Both the position numbers and the translations under genes were made by a program. Of a stretch of 64,000 bases of DNA, positions 1-8,245 are shown in pieces (the stretch's first letter is position 1; every line of letters starts with the position of its first letter). The notes under the pieces were generated by a model that saw nothing but the letters and a program-made list of their open reading frames with translations, searched no databases and was not told the DNA's origin. Location: the NCBI RefSeq assembly GCF_000196235.1, contig NC_008538.1, positions 1 to 64,000 on the forward strand. Direction: 5' to 3'. The DNA comes from Arthrobacter sp. FB24 (GTDB taxonomy: Bacteria; Actinomycetota; Actinomycetes; Actinomycetales; Micrococcaceae).

Positions 1-67
1 TCTAGGGGTGTTTGCTGCAGTGGTCGAATAGATATGTAAAGACGGAGACATAGATAGGATCTATGGC

Positions 68-973
68 ATGATGTTCACCGACCTCAACCAGCTCCGGACA
101 TTCGTCACGCTCTACGAGCTGCGCAGCGTCACGGGCGCCGCCAAACGACTGCACGTGACACAGCCCACGGTCAGTTATTCCCTGAAGCGGCTGAGGGAGC
201 GGTTCGGCGACGAGCTGTTCTGTCGCGAAGGGAACGACATGGTGCCGACCGCGAAGGCGACGCAACTGTTTGGGCCCCTACACAACGCCTTGGCACAAAT
301 AGACGCGACCGTCATGGGATCGGACGTATTCGAACCGACCGGATTCAGCGGCGAACTCTTCCTCGGACTCACCTCGATCGGCGAGCAGACGTTCCTCCCA
401 CCGATCATGACCGCCCTCGGGCGGGCCGGCGCCGATCCGCGAATTCAGGTAGAACGGCTCGATTCGGACGAGGTCGAGGGCGGGCTAATCCGCGGCACCA
501 TCGATCTGGCACTGACCGTGTCGCGGATCGCTACACCGCGGCTGTGGAGGACGCACGTGCGTTCGGTCGAATACGTGGCTCTGTCGTCCGGGTCGCATCC
601 ACTGCCCGCGACCGGGCCTGACATGTTCGAGGGGAGGCGCTTTGTACGGGTCTCCGCCCGTGGCGGGCACGTATATCCTGTGCAGGCGCTGACCGAACAC
701 GACTTGATGTCCCAGGTCGTGCTGACCATGGAGGAATACGGCACCGTGCCCGCCGTGCTCGAGGCGACGGATCTGGTCGTTCTGCTGCCTCGACATGTAG
801 CGGGGGTGTTCTGTGGCTGGTTCCCCCGCCTTCGCATCGCCGAGCTGCCCTGGTCCGGGCACAGCACGCCGGTGGAATTGTACACGCGGCGCGAGGCCAG
901 CCTCTCGCAGGCGCAGCGATGGTTCCGCTCGCTGGTGCTTGATGCGGTTGCGGCGGATGAATACAAGTCATAG
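68..973 (+). CDS. LysR-family transcriptional regulator
   Basis: A 301-aa protein of typical LysR length. Residues about 5-65 form the N-terminal winged HTH: LRTFVTLYELRSVTGAAKRL is followed by TQPTVSYSLKRLRERFGDELF, the usual recognition-helix region. The rest (about 90-295) is a substrate-binding-like effector domain. The start is ATG at 68 or the adjacent ATG at 71. A ligand and target cannot be read from the sequence, and no divergent partner gene is visible because the window begins 67 bases upstream. It is not obviously part of the transfer region that follows. The family call is firm and the function is unknown. Confidence 0.88.
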   Translation: MMFTDLNQLRTFVTLYELRSVTGAAKRLHVTQPTVSYSLKRLRERFGDELFCREGNDMVPTAKATQLFGPLHNALAQIDATVMGSDVFEPTGFSGELFLGLTSIGEQTFLPPIMTALGRAGADPRIQVERLDSDEVEGGLIRGTIDLALTVSRIATPRLWRTHVRSVEYVALSSGSHPLPATGPDMFEGRRFVRVSARGGHVYPVQALTEHDLMSQVVLTMEEYGTVPAVLEATDLVVLLPRHVAGVFCGWFPRLRIAELPWSGHSTPVELYTRREASLSQAQRWFRSLVLDAVAADEYKS

Positions 974-1275
974 TCATAAGCGTCTGCGGGCATCTCAAAA
1001 ATCGGACAGGCCGCTCACGCCGCATCGGCGCACTGAAGAGGTCGGTGGGGACGGTGGGACCCGGTGTCGCCAGTCGACCTCGAGATTGTCTGGCAGCATG
1101 ACGAGGTTCTTCTAATGAAGGCAGCCGTCACTCACGGCACTGGGAGAATGCCCGACCACGTCCTGCAGGGTGATACCACTCGCTCTTGAGAATCGGCCGG
1201 ATCGTAGGCCACCTCATCGACGCGACACAGGCAGGGCAGTCAGGCTTCCCGTCGCCGGCAGGCCCAAGCGGAGCG
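974..1275. other. Intergenic stretch, nothing recognised
   Basis: About 300 bases lie between the convergent LysR gene and the nucleotidyltransferase-like gene. I see no supported gene, RNA or convincing terminator hairpin here. Confidence 0.4.
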
Positions 1276-1926
1276 CTAGCGTCTCGTCCTGTTCCAGCTG
1301 GCCTTACCCGGAGCGAACGGGGTACGCACATGGATCGACCATGACGAGTGCGGGTGGATCGTCAGAATCGCGTGTTCCCACCAGGCGCGGGCTTCGTTTG
1401 AGAGCTCCGGTAGTACCGCATCCTTGTCGGCGTCGTCCTCCGGGCGGGGACGCAGCGCCTTCCAGACCAGCTGCACCTCGGGCGCCCCGGTCGGAATGCC
1501 GTCGACGTCGATCACCGCACGATCCCACGGCAGTTGCAGTCGGGGATCTCGTCGATAAACCCAGAGGCTATCCGTGCCGTCCTCGACGTCGACCTGCATT
1601 ACCCATGCCCCCGTTGCGTCATCATGGATACGGATCGGCTGCAGATCGGCATCCATATCAGCCTCTGCCCAAGGGACAACGCCGTCGCCTGACGGAGCCC
1701 ACGCGCTAAACGGCGCCGGCAAGTCCTGCACCACTTGGGGCAGGTCCGCGATCGTCGTGCTGACATCGATATTGTCGTGCTCGCGAGTGTTAGTGCCGAG
1801 CCAGTGGTCGAGCGCCACCCCTCCGGACAACCACCAACGCGCCGATGACGGCCCGAGCAGCTCCGCCACGACTCGAGGGGGCAAGGGTTCCCAGCGCGTC
1901 GCGAGGGTGGGTGTGGATGGGGTCAT
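1276..1926 (-). CDS. Nucleotidyltransferase-like protein with altered catalytic motif
   Basis: A 216-aa protein. Residues 30-56 (WWLSGGVALDHWLG, then TREHDNIDVS) resemble the small antibiotic nucleotidyltransferases (LnuA/ANT(2'')-like fold) and the many uncharacterised actinobacterial relatives with the pattern GGxAxDxxLGxxTREHxDxD. In the usual motif the metal-binding pair is DxD; here it reads N52-I-D54, so the first aspartate is replaced by asparagine. The C-terminal half (EVQLVWKALRPRPEDDADKD) matches the LxxKAxxxRxKDxxDL-type segment of that family. Known members transfer a nucleotide to a small molecule, but the substitution makes activity doubtful. The start is ATG at 1926, with no clear ribosome-binding site. 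Confidence 0.65.
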   Translation of the reverse strand: MTPSTPTLATRWEPLPPRVVAELLGPSSARWWLSGGVALDHWLGTNTREHDNIDVSTTIADLPQVVQDLPAPFSAWAPSGDGVVPWAEADMDADLQPIRIHDDATGAWVMQVDVEDGTDSLWVYRRDPRLQLPWDRAVIDVDGIPTGAPEVQLVWKALRPRPEDDADKDAVLPELSNEARAWWEHAILTIHPHSSWSIHVRTPFAPGKASWNRTRR

Positions 1927-2354
1927 GGCTCAAGGCTACCCGTGGGCGGTGGTGGTTTGAATGGCAAGGGGATCGAATAGGAAACCTGCGGGAGCAAACA
2001 ATCCAACAACAAATTCAGGCTCCAGCGTCTGAACGCAGTCACCGCCGCAAAGGCCCACCTGTCCTGCATAAATGCGGAATTGGTTCATGGGACGTGAGTC
2101 GTCAAATGCTTACAACCCCAACCTGACGTCAGGTGCCCTCCTCAATGGCCGTCAGAATAGGGTTCGGCTCGGTATTTCTGGGCACACGACCGAGGAGATC
2201 TTAGGTCCCATCCTGACAGTCTTGACGCGGAAGAAATATATTCCCGCCCAAGTCCCACCTCCCTGCTACTGGCCCCGGCAGAACAGCTGTAAAGTGTGGC
2301 TTCTGCTCGGGGCAGTACAGAGTGTCCCTGCCCGTTGCACTGCAGGCGGCCGCC
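1927..2354. other. Intergenic stretch, no gene supported
   Basis: About 430 bases lie between two leftward genes. The open frames here lack plausible ribosome-binding sites and family features. It presumably holds the promoter of the nucleotidyltransferase-like gene and the 3' end of the SIR2 transcript, but no clear signal was found. Confidence 0.35.
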
Positions 2355-4136
2355 TTACCAGCGCTCCAGCCTGGCTAGGACCGTGGCGAGTTCGTCAAGT
2401 TTTGTGGCGAAAGGATCTGCTTCTCCATCAGGGGACGGTAACCAACGCCACGCCTGACGGTCGCCGTTGAGTTCGAAGTCCTTTTGCCACATGTTCTTGT
2501 CGCCACCACGCGTGGCTGCATAGCAATACTTGCCTGCCGAGGGACGGCTTGATCGAGTAGTAAGGAACACGTGAGCTAACGCCATGCGGTACTCGGCCTG
2601 ACAAAAGGCCTTCTTGTAATCGTCGCCAGATCCAACCAGATGGCCTATCAGGGCTTGCATGTCATCTGAAATCAGCTCGCTTTGCGGATACATCCACTGC
2701 GTCCCGTTCCATCGCGGCGCTGCTTTTGCTAAGTCGTAGGAAACAACCCTCTCGTCCTGCAGAACCAGGAAGGCAGGTTCGGGATCGCGGCCGGAATAGG
2801 CATCCTTCCACTTCGGCTCACTCGCCGCTCGGATAAACACGTCCTCGCGGTCTTCGGTGACAGCAATCATCGCTATGGCCCGTAGAGCCAATAGGGCAGG
2901 GTAATGGGCCAAATTGAACCAGCCTTCCTGAAAGGACGAAACCTGCCCTCTCGCCTTCATGAGCTGCTGAACCGCCCACACCCAAAGGTCACCGTGAATG
3001 CGGTCACGGTCAAATGCCACACCGGTCGCGATTAGACGAATCAGAGTTTGCGAGCGGTTACGGAGGGACAAACATTCATTATCGAAGGCAGTTGCGTAAT
3101 CTCCACCAGGAGGAAAGGAACCCCCGCGCTCACGGATGTACGAGGCCAGCGTTCTGATTTCACTGGTCAAGAGTTCACGTATCTCGATGTAGGACTCCCT
3201 GTACGGAAGGAGCCTCTTGAGGCGGGCGATTGCCATATCTTCAGTTAGCTGCGGTGCGGCAAGAGAATCTAGGGATTCGAGCCGTTGCTGCAGGTCTGGG
3301 AAGAATTCGTCGGCGGTGACGCCGCTGATAACGGCGGCTCCATGTTGTTCGATCAGCGCGGCGGCCGCAGGCCCTGGGCCATACAACGTAGTCCAGTACA
3401 ACGGATAGCGGCGACTCTGGCGGCCTTCCAGCGCCTCTACCAATGCTTTGTCCCAGTCGGCTGACCACCCGTTAATGATCAGCCCGAAGTTTTCCATGAC
3501 CTCGTGGAGAATTTCACGTGTTGCCTGCCCGTAGTCGGTCAACTCGGCCAGCGTGTTTTTCTGGTCAAGTGACTTGTAATCCCCGTGAAGCTTTATGACA
3601 GTGCAGTCAGCATGGTGCAGTGGCTTTCGCGCTTTGATAGCACTCTCTGAGGACAGCACTTGGTACGGAACGGACGCCTGATCTAGTGCTTGCTCGATGA
3701 GGCTGTCGAAATTGGTGGTGAGGATAACACGTATGGCTCCTCGTTGCACGAGTTCAGCAATTGCGTGGTGTGCCTTACCGGGCACCTTGCGGTTGTCCGC
3801 TCTATCCTCGTCGTTTGGTTCGAAGTAGCTGTGCAGGAGTGCGCTGCGGGCGGCAGGCGTTCGGCCTAGTGATTCAAGGAGCCCGGAGTATCCGAGCTCG
3901 TTGCCATCACCATGGTTAACCCACCATTCATCTATTTCCTCGTCGGCGGGGTCAGCACTCAGTGTTGTGCCCTCTGCTGCTGCGGCTTGGCGCACCAAGT
4001 CCTTGATGACTCCCCAGCCTGTGGGGATCCCGGCCCCGGTGGAAGTTCCGGAACCGATAAGGAGGGCATAAACACCGGGCTGGGCTTGTACGGACAGTGC
4101 GAGGCTGATGCGGGGATCGATGGTGCGCGGAGTCAT
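2355..4136 (-). CDS. SIR2-domain protein, putative NAD-consuming defence effector
   Basis: A 593-aa protein with an N-terminal SIR2 fold. The NAD-binding loop is at about 28-41 (GSGTSTGAGIPTGW), LTTNFDSLIEQAL is near 140, VIKLHGDY near 182 and NGWSADWDKAL near 227. The C-terminal 350 residues are mostly helical and unassigned. Bacterial stand-alone SIR2 proteins of this architecture include NADases that kill or arrest phage-infected cells (for example ThsA and Dsr families); that role here is inference from family and from the accessory location. No partner gene such as a TIR or HerA protein is adjacent. It starts at ATG 4136 and is transcribed leftward like the transfer operon, but is separated from it by a large inverted repeat. 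Confidence 0.8.
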   Translation of the reverse strand: MTPRTIDPRISLALSVQAQPGVYALLIGSGTSTGAGIPTGWGVIKDLVRQAAAAEGTTLSADPADEEIDEWWVNHGDGNELGYSGLLESLGRTPAARSALLHSYFEPNDEDRADNRKVPGKAHHAIAELVQRGAIRVILTTNFDSLIEQALDQASVPYQVLSSESAIKARKPLHHADCTVIKLHGDYKSLDQKNTLAELTDYGQATREILHEVMENFGLIINGWSADWDKALVEALEGRQSRRYPLYWTTLYGPGPAAAALIEQHGAAVISGVTADEFFPDLQQRLESLDSLAAPQLTEDMAIARLKRLLPYRESYIEIRELLTSEIRTLASYIRERGGSFPPGGDYATAFDNECLSLRNRSQTLIRLIATGVAFDRDRIHGDLWVWAVQQLMKARGQVSSFQEGWFNLAHYPALLALRAIAMIAVTEDREDVFIRAASEPKWKDAYSGRDPEPAFLVLQDERVVSYDLAKAAPRWNGTQWMYPQSELISDDMQALIGHLVGSGDDYKKAFCQAEYRMALAHVFLTTRSSRPSAGKYCYAATRGGDKNMWQKDFELNGDRQAWRWLPSPDGEADPFATKLDELATVLARLERW

Positions 4137-4242
4137 AACGCCACAATAGGTCAGTGCCTAGAAGTTTTTGTGGGCCCACCGAGCGCTCTTAGACGCACCT
4201 GACGGCCGGGCGCCCAATGCTGGTCCGGATTGTTGGCTCCGA

Positions 4243-4362
4243 CTGCCCACAGCAGGGGACAATCCTGATGGGTTATCCACCGCTACTGCTGCTGAGGGAG
4301 CTTTCCCGATGGCTCCCGATTTCCAGCCGTGGATAACCCGGATTGACCCCAACTGTGGGCAG
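4243..4362. repeat. Nested inverted repeat with DnaA-box-like arms
   Basis: The arms 4243-4280 and 4329-4362 are imperfect reverse complements: CTGCCCACAG at the outer end pairs with CTGTGGGCAG, and GGGTTATCCAC at the inner end pairs with GTGGATAACCC. The 48-bp loop contains a further GGGAGC/GCTCCC pair. TTATCCAC matches eight of the nine bases of the DnaA box and occurs once in each orientation. It lies in the 266-bp gap between DUF4913 and the SIR2 gene. It could be a replication or transfer origin element, a strong bidirectional terminator, or a recombination site; the sequence does not decide. Confidence 0.6.
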
Positions 4363-4402
4363 CCCGCGTAGTCACCCTTGAGCGTTGGCAAACAACTCGG
4401 TT

Positions 4403-4825
4403 TTAGAACAACCCTGCGGGTGGTTCCTCGCAGGGTAGAGGGGCGAGTTTGGAGCGGTGGCCGTCGTCCGGGGTGCATCCCTTGAACGGCCCATCTGTTG
4501 AGAGCAGAACGGACATGTGGTGGTCTGCGTGGTCGCGCCACCACACGCTCATCCCTGTGGTGCTGTCAAGGCGCAGGAACTCCCAGGCACGCCAAAGTGC
4601 TTCGAGACGGCTGATGGCTTCAGCGTGCTTCCACCACTGCGGGCACCAGGTCACTCCGCCTTGCACGTTGAGCTGCCGGCGGTAGGTGGTGGCCAGCTTT
4701 TCGCTGACGAATTGGGCGACGTTCGGGTAGAACAGTTCGGGGGCGTCCGAGTCCTCCTCGGCCGCTTCGGTGGAGGCTGCGGTGTCCTCGAGCTCTGCGT
4801 CCCACTCCCCCAAGCCCTCAGGCAT
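4403..4825 (-). CDS. DUF4913 family protein of the conjugation operon
   Basis: A 140-aa soluble protein. The acidic N-terminus (about 1-30) precedes the DUF4913 core: LFYPNVAQFVSEKLATTYRR, then WCPQWWKHAEAISRLEALWRA, and MSVWWRDHADHHMSVLLS followed by GPFKGC. This family recurs beside VirD4-like coupling proteins in actinobacterial conjugative elements; its molecular role is unknown. The ATG at 4825 overlaps the end of the coupling-protein gene by 8 nt, so the two are translationally coupled. It is the last gene of the leftward transfer operon. Confidence 0.82.
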   Translation of the reverse strand: MPEGLGEWDAELEDTAASTEAAEEDSDAPELFYPNVAQFVSEKLATTYRRQLNVQGGVTWCPQWWKHAEAISRLEALWRAWEFLRLDSTTGMSVWWRDHADHHMSVLLSTDGPFKGCTPDDGHRSKLAPLPCEEPPAGLF

Positions 4826-6593
4826 CAGAGGCTCCCGCGGCGATCCACCTGTTCCCGGCCGCTGCAGCGGCTGCTGGCTTGTTGGCCGGGTCGTGTGCGG
4901 CGATGGAGGCCCGCACCGCCTCAGCGCGCGGACCGCTCATCCAAGGCACCGTCTCCAGCAGCGCGGCGGGGGCGCCGGAGGCGAACATGATGGCCCGGCC
5001 GCGCGGGAACGCGGCCAAGTCCGACACGTCCAGGGTGCGTTCCTTGCGGTCGTCGTCGTGGCTGTAAGAGGTGCCTTGTTTGGAGCGGCTTCTGGTCATG
5101 TTGGAGTACCGGTATTCGCCCACGAGCTGCGCGAGCTCGTTCAGGAATTCGGCTTCGGCGACGCCGCCGCCGTAGACCTTGATGTTGGAGGCGCTCCAGA
5201 GTTTGCGCATCCCGTCGCGGCCCCACACTTCCACGCCTTGGGACCAGGACTGGAGGATGGTCATCAGGACGATGCCCCGGGAGCCGTAGTGGCTGTAGAG
5301 GTTCGGAAGTTCGCGCCAGCGGCAGACGTTGGCTGCTTCGTCCAGAACACCGACCATGGGCGTGGCCAGCCGGCCGCCGGGCGAGTGCACGGCCAGTTCT
5401 TCGGCGGCCTCGACCGTGGCCACGGTCAGCGCCGTCACCAGCGGGCCGGCGGTGCCCTTGCCTTCCTTGGACAGGCTGTACAGCGTGCCCTTGGACCGGA
5501 CGAATTCTGCCGGATCGAACTGCGGCCGCTCGTCGTTCTCGCCCTGGGGTGTCACCCACCGTGCCACCTGGCGGTTGGTGAGGCAGGAGGCCATCTGCAG
5601 TGCCGTGCCGTACACGCCGCCGCGTTGCTTCTCGGGTGCGTTGATGACGCCGCCCACGGCGTTGGAGGTCTGGGTGAAGCCGTGGGCCTTGAGGATGTCC
5701 ACCGCTTCATCGTCAGCGGGACGGGTCAGCCAGGTGTGGACCTGCGTGATCGGGCGGCCGTCGAGGGCTGCGGCGAGCAGGAGCCCGGCGAGGAGATCCT
5801 GGCCGGCGGGGTCGAAGTAGGCGTCCGTTTTGGCGTCCGGGCCGCGGGAGCCGGCTGCGAAGTGGTCGGCCAGGCGTGCCGCTTTCACTTCATCGGTGAC
5901 GTAGGACAGGGGGTTCCACCACCAGCTGGGTTCTTCGAGGGCGACGGACTGCGGGTCGAAGACCCAGACCGGGCCCTCGGCGGCGCGCACGTCGCGGGTT
6001 CCGTCGACGATGTCCCGTTTGTTTGAGGTCACCAGCGCAGCTCCCGGGGCGGCGAGGATCGCCGGGATGGCCCGGGACGTCGTCTTGCCCGTCCTGGGTC
6101 CCCAGATGTCGATGTGCATGTCTTCCCAGGAGCCGTAGACCATCTGCCCGCCGAGGACGGTCTTGCCGACCGGGACGCCGGGTGAGCCTTTCACTCCCAG
6201 ACGTTCCGCGGTGGCTGTGGCGCCGCGCAGGCTCAGCGCGCGCAGGTCCCGGCCTTTGGCCATGTGCTGGGCCGCGGCGTCCACACGCGAACGCTTTGAC
6301 CGTTTGCGCAGCACCGCACGGACCACCAGAACGGCCACAAGGATGATGAGGACGCCGAAGCCGATCAGTACCCAGGTGGCGGCCGCGGGCCAGGTGACCT
6401 TCTGTGAGAGCAGGCTGAAGACCAGTTCAAACGGGTTCGCGGGCAGTTTCTGGCCGTCATTGGACAGCATCGAGCCCAGGTGCACGGCGCCGGCGACCGA
6501 GCCGACACCGAGCACCACGACGGTGATGAAGACCCAGAGCAGGATGTTTTCGGTATCCATCCGGGTACGCTTGCCGCTGCTTGGTGCACCCAT
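4818..6593 (-). CDS. VirD4/TraG-like type IV coupling protein
   Basis: A 591-aa membrane ATPase that should link the DNA-processing complex to the secretion channel. Two N-terminal membrane segments (about 17-42 and 73-96) are followed by a cytoplasmic RecA-like domain with Walker A GPRTGKTT at 165-172 and Walker B VGVLDEAANV near 418. The segment RDIVDGTRDVRAAEGPVWVF is typical of VirD4/TraG proteins. ATG 6593 has a GAAGGGGA Shine-Dalgarno and overlaps the preceding small gene by one base (TGATG). An internal ATG at 6560 lacks a ribosome-binding site. A recombinase element has been inserted upstream, separating this gene from the rest of its operon. Confidence 0.92.
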   Translation of the reverse strand: MGAPSSGKRTRMDTENILLWVFITVVVLGVGSVAGAVHLGSMLSNDGQKLPANPFELVFSLLSQKVTWPAAATWVLIGFGVLIILVAVLVVRAVLRKRSKRSRVDAAAQHMAKGRDLRALSLRGATATAERLGVKGSPGVPVGKTVLGGQMVYGSWEDMHIDIWGPRTGKTTSRAIPAILAAPGAALVTSNKRDIVDGTRDVRAAEGPVWVFDPQSVALEEPSWWWNPLSYVTDEVKAARLADHFAAGSRGPDAKTDAYFDPAGQDLLAGLLLAAALDGRPITQVHTWLTRPADDEAVDILKAHGFTQTSNAVGGVINAPEKQRGGVYGTALQMASCLTNRQVARWVTPQGENDERPQFDPAEFVRSKGTLYSLSKEGKGTAGPLVTALTVATVEAAEELAVHSPGGRLATPMVGVLDEAANVCRWRELPNLYSHYGSRGIVLMTILQSWSQGVEVWGRDGMRKLWSASNIKVYGGGVAEAEFLNELAQLVGEYRYSNMTRSRSKQGTSYSHDDDRKERTLDVSDLAAFPRGRAIMFASGAPAALLETVPWMSGPRAEAVRASIAAHDPANKPAAAAAAGNRWIAAGASDA

Positions 6594-6760
6594 CAGTTGT
6601 CCCCTTCGCCGTTCCTGCTCATCTCTATTCGCTCAGGTTCGTTGGCCCAATCTGCGGCCTTTATTGGCGTTTGAGCAGGCGACGTCGGTTCGGAGCCCCG
6701 AAGGGCCCGAATCGATGAACCGTCGACGAGAGTGACGGTTTGGGCGTAATCTCGACGCAT
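6593..6760 (-). CDS. Small 55-aa protein coupled to the coupling-protein gene
   Basis: A short gene with a strong signal: AGAAGGAGCGACC lies directly before ATG 6760, and the stop overlaps the coupling-protein start as TGATG. The product begins MRRDYAQTVTLVDGSSIRAL and ends EMSRNGEGDN. It is hydrophilic, with no membrane segment, cysteine or recognised domain. Its translation signals and tight coupling argue that it is real. Its own upstream region is now the left end of the recombinase element, so it is probably the first plasmid gene downstream of that insertion. Function unknown. Confidence 0.7.
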   Translation of the reverse strand: MRRDYAQTVTLVDGSSIRALRGSEPTSPAQTPIKAADWANEPERIEMSRNGEGDN

Positions 6761-6787
6761 GGTCGCTCCTTCTGAAGTTGGTGGCTG

Positions 6788-7879
6788 ATGGCGCTGGTGG
6801 CGTTGCCGGGTGGCGGCGCCGTGGATCCAGCGTTCTGGAGTGTGCAGGCAGCCGAGGACTTTGAACAGGAGATCGTCGACCAGTACGCGCTGGCGATGGC
6901 CGCGGCTGGTCTGAGTGACTCGCATATCCGCAATACGCGGTCGACAATCATCGAATTCGCCCGTTCGGTGACCGGCCCGCTGTGGGCGGCAACGTGTCAG
7001 GATGCCGACCGGTTCCTGGCCGAGCAGAGACGGCTGGGCCGCAGCGTGAGCACCAGGGCCGGCAAGGCAGGGACGCTGGCGTTGTTTTACGAGTTCATGA
7101 TCAGCCGGTACCAGGGCCGGATCCACCGGTTGACCGGGGTACTGGTCGAGCAGCCTATCGACGAGTTCAACCGCCAGGCCGGGGCATCGCTGGGCAAGGT
7201 CCGTGTGCCGCCGTCGGATGCCGAGATTGACGCGTTCTTCACCTGTTGGAGGCACTCGATACCCCAGGCCCGCAAGTATTTGCCTGCCGCGCGGGATTAC
7301 TTCGCTGCTTCGCTGTGGCGCCGGCTGGGGTTGCGGATCACCGAGACGGTGATGCTCGACATCCGTGATTGGCGCCCTGACCTGGGCGGGTTCGGCAAGC
7401 TCCACGTGCGGTACGGCAAAGGAGCCCACGGCCGTGGCCCCAAGCCGCGCCTCGTCCCGGCTATCAACGGCGCGGCCGAGCTGATCGACTGGTGGCTGGG
7501 CGACGTCCGGCACCGGTACGGCGAGGACTGGGCCGACCCCGACGCACCCCTGCTCCCCTCGGAACGGTTTGACCGTGAGCTGGGACGATGCGGCCGGGTC
7601 GGTGGCAACGCGCTGCGGCGAAGTCTGGGGCTGCAGGTCGACCAGTGGCTGCCGGCATGGTCCGGAAGGATGACTCCCCATGTTCTGCGTCATTACTGCG
7701 CTTCCTCGCTCTACGGGGCAGGGATGGACATCAAGGCCCTCCAGGAGCTGCTTGGGCATCAGTGGCTCTCGACTACCTCGGGCTACATCCACGTGCGCAG
7801 CGAGCACGTCGAGCAGGCCTGGAAGAACGCCAACGAGCGGGTCGAGTCCCGCTTCGCGACCACACAGAAGGAAGGATGA
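6788..7879 (+). CDS. Tyrosine site-specific recombinase
   Basis: A 363-aa integrase-type recombinase. The N-terminal core-binding domain covers about 20-130 (SHIRNTRSTIIEFARSV). The catalytic domain follows: the first arginine lies in LGLRITETVMLDIRDW, then HVLRHYCASSLYGAGM (HxxR), LLGHQWLSTT (second histidine) and the tyrosine in SGYIHVRSEHVEQAW. All catalytic positions are present, so it should be active. The ATG at 6788 is only about 14 bases inside the proposed element end and has a poor ribosome-binding site, so a slightly later start is possible. It is followed after 4 nt by the XRE gene. Confidence 0.85.
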   Translation: MALVALPGGGAVDPAFWSVQAAEDFEQEIVDQYALAMAAAGLSDSHIRNTRSTIIEFARSVTGPLWAATCQDADRFLAEQRRLGRSVSTRAGKAGTLALFYEFMISRYQGRIHRLTGVLVEQPIDEFNRQAGASLGKVRVPPSDAEIDAFFTCWRHSIPQARKYLPAARDYFAASLWRRLGLRITETVMLDIRDWRPDLGGFGKLHVRYGKGAHGRGPKPRLVPAINGAAELIDWWLGDVRHRYGEDWADPDAPLLPSERFDRELGRCGRVGGNALRRSLGLQVDQWLPAWSGRMTPHVLRHYCASSLYGAGMDIKALQELLGHQWLSTTSGYIHVRSEHVEQAWKNANERVESRFATTQKEG

Positions 7880-7883
7880 GGCT

Positions 7884-8234
7884 GTGCAGTGGAACCTGCG
7901 GATCAGAGCCGCCGAACGCGGGATCTGGAAGTCAGCGCAGATGCGCCGGATGCTCGCCGACGCCGGGCTCGAGATCAGCGCCGGGAAGATGTCCTCCTGG
8001 TGGGCCGGGACACCGGCAACGATGAGACTCGAAGAGCTCGACGTGCTCTGCTCCGTGTTGAGGTGCTCGCCGACGGACCTGATGAGCCCCGAGCCGGACA
8101 AAGTCGCGGCACGTCGGCCACGCGCGGCCGAGACCGTCAACGGCGATGACGGGGGCCACGGCTCCAATAACGACGGGGTATCGCCGATCGTCACGCCGAG
8201 GTTCGACAAACCGCGGTCCGAACCGCCCCTGTAG
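7884..8234 (+). CDS. XRE-family HTH protein of the recombinase element
   Basis: A 116-aa protein. Residues about 10-65 (RGIWKSAQMRRMLADAGLEI, KMSSWWAG, LEELDVLCSVLRCSPTDLM) fit the Cro/C1-type HTH family often annotated as helix-turn-helix type 26. The remaining C-terminus is polar and low in complexity. GTG 7884 is chosen because GAAGGATGAG precedes it and the upstream recombinase stops at 7879; an upstream extension would lie wholly within that gene. Small HTH proteins sit between the two recombinase genes in many actinobacterial elements and probably regulate or assist recombination; that role is inferred. Confidence 0.75.
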   Translation: MQWNLRIRAAERGIWKSAQMRRMLADAGLEISAGKMSSWWAGTPATMRLEELDVLCSVLRCSPTDLMSPEPDKVAARRPRAAETVNGDDGGHGSNNDGVSPIVTPRFDKPRSEPPL

Positions 8235-8245
8235 GCAGTGCTGTC

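Noticed and set aside
2072..2470. A 132-codon plus-strand frame upstream of and overlapping the SIR2 3' end
   Set aside because: No ribosome-binding site or domain; its second half is antisense to the SIR2 gene.
4770..6026. A 418-codon plus-strand open frame
   Set aside because: It is antisense to the VirD4-like gene, with repetitive Gly/Ala/Val composition and no family features.
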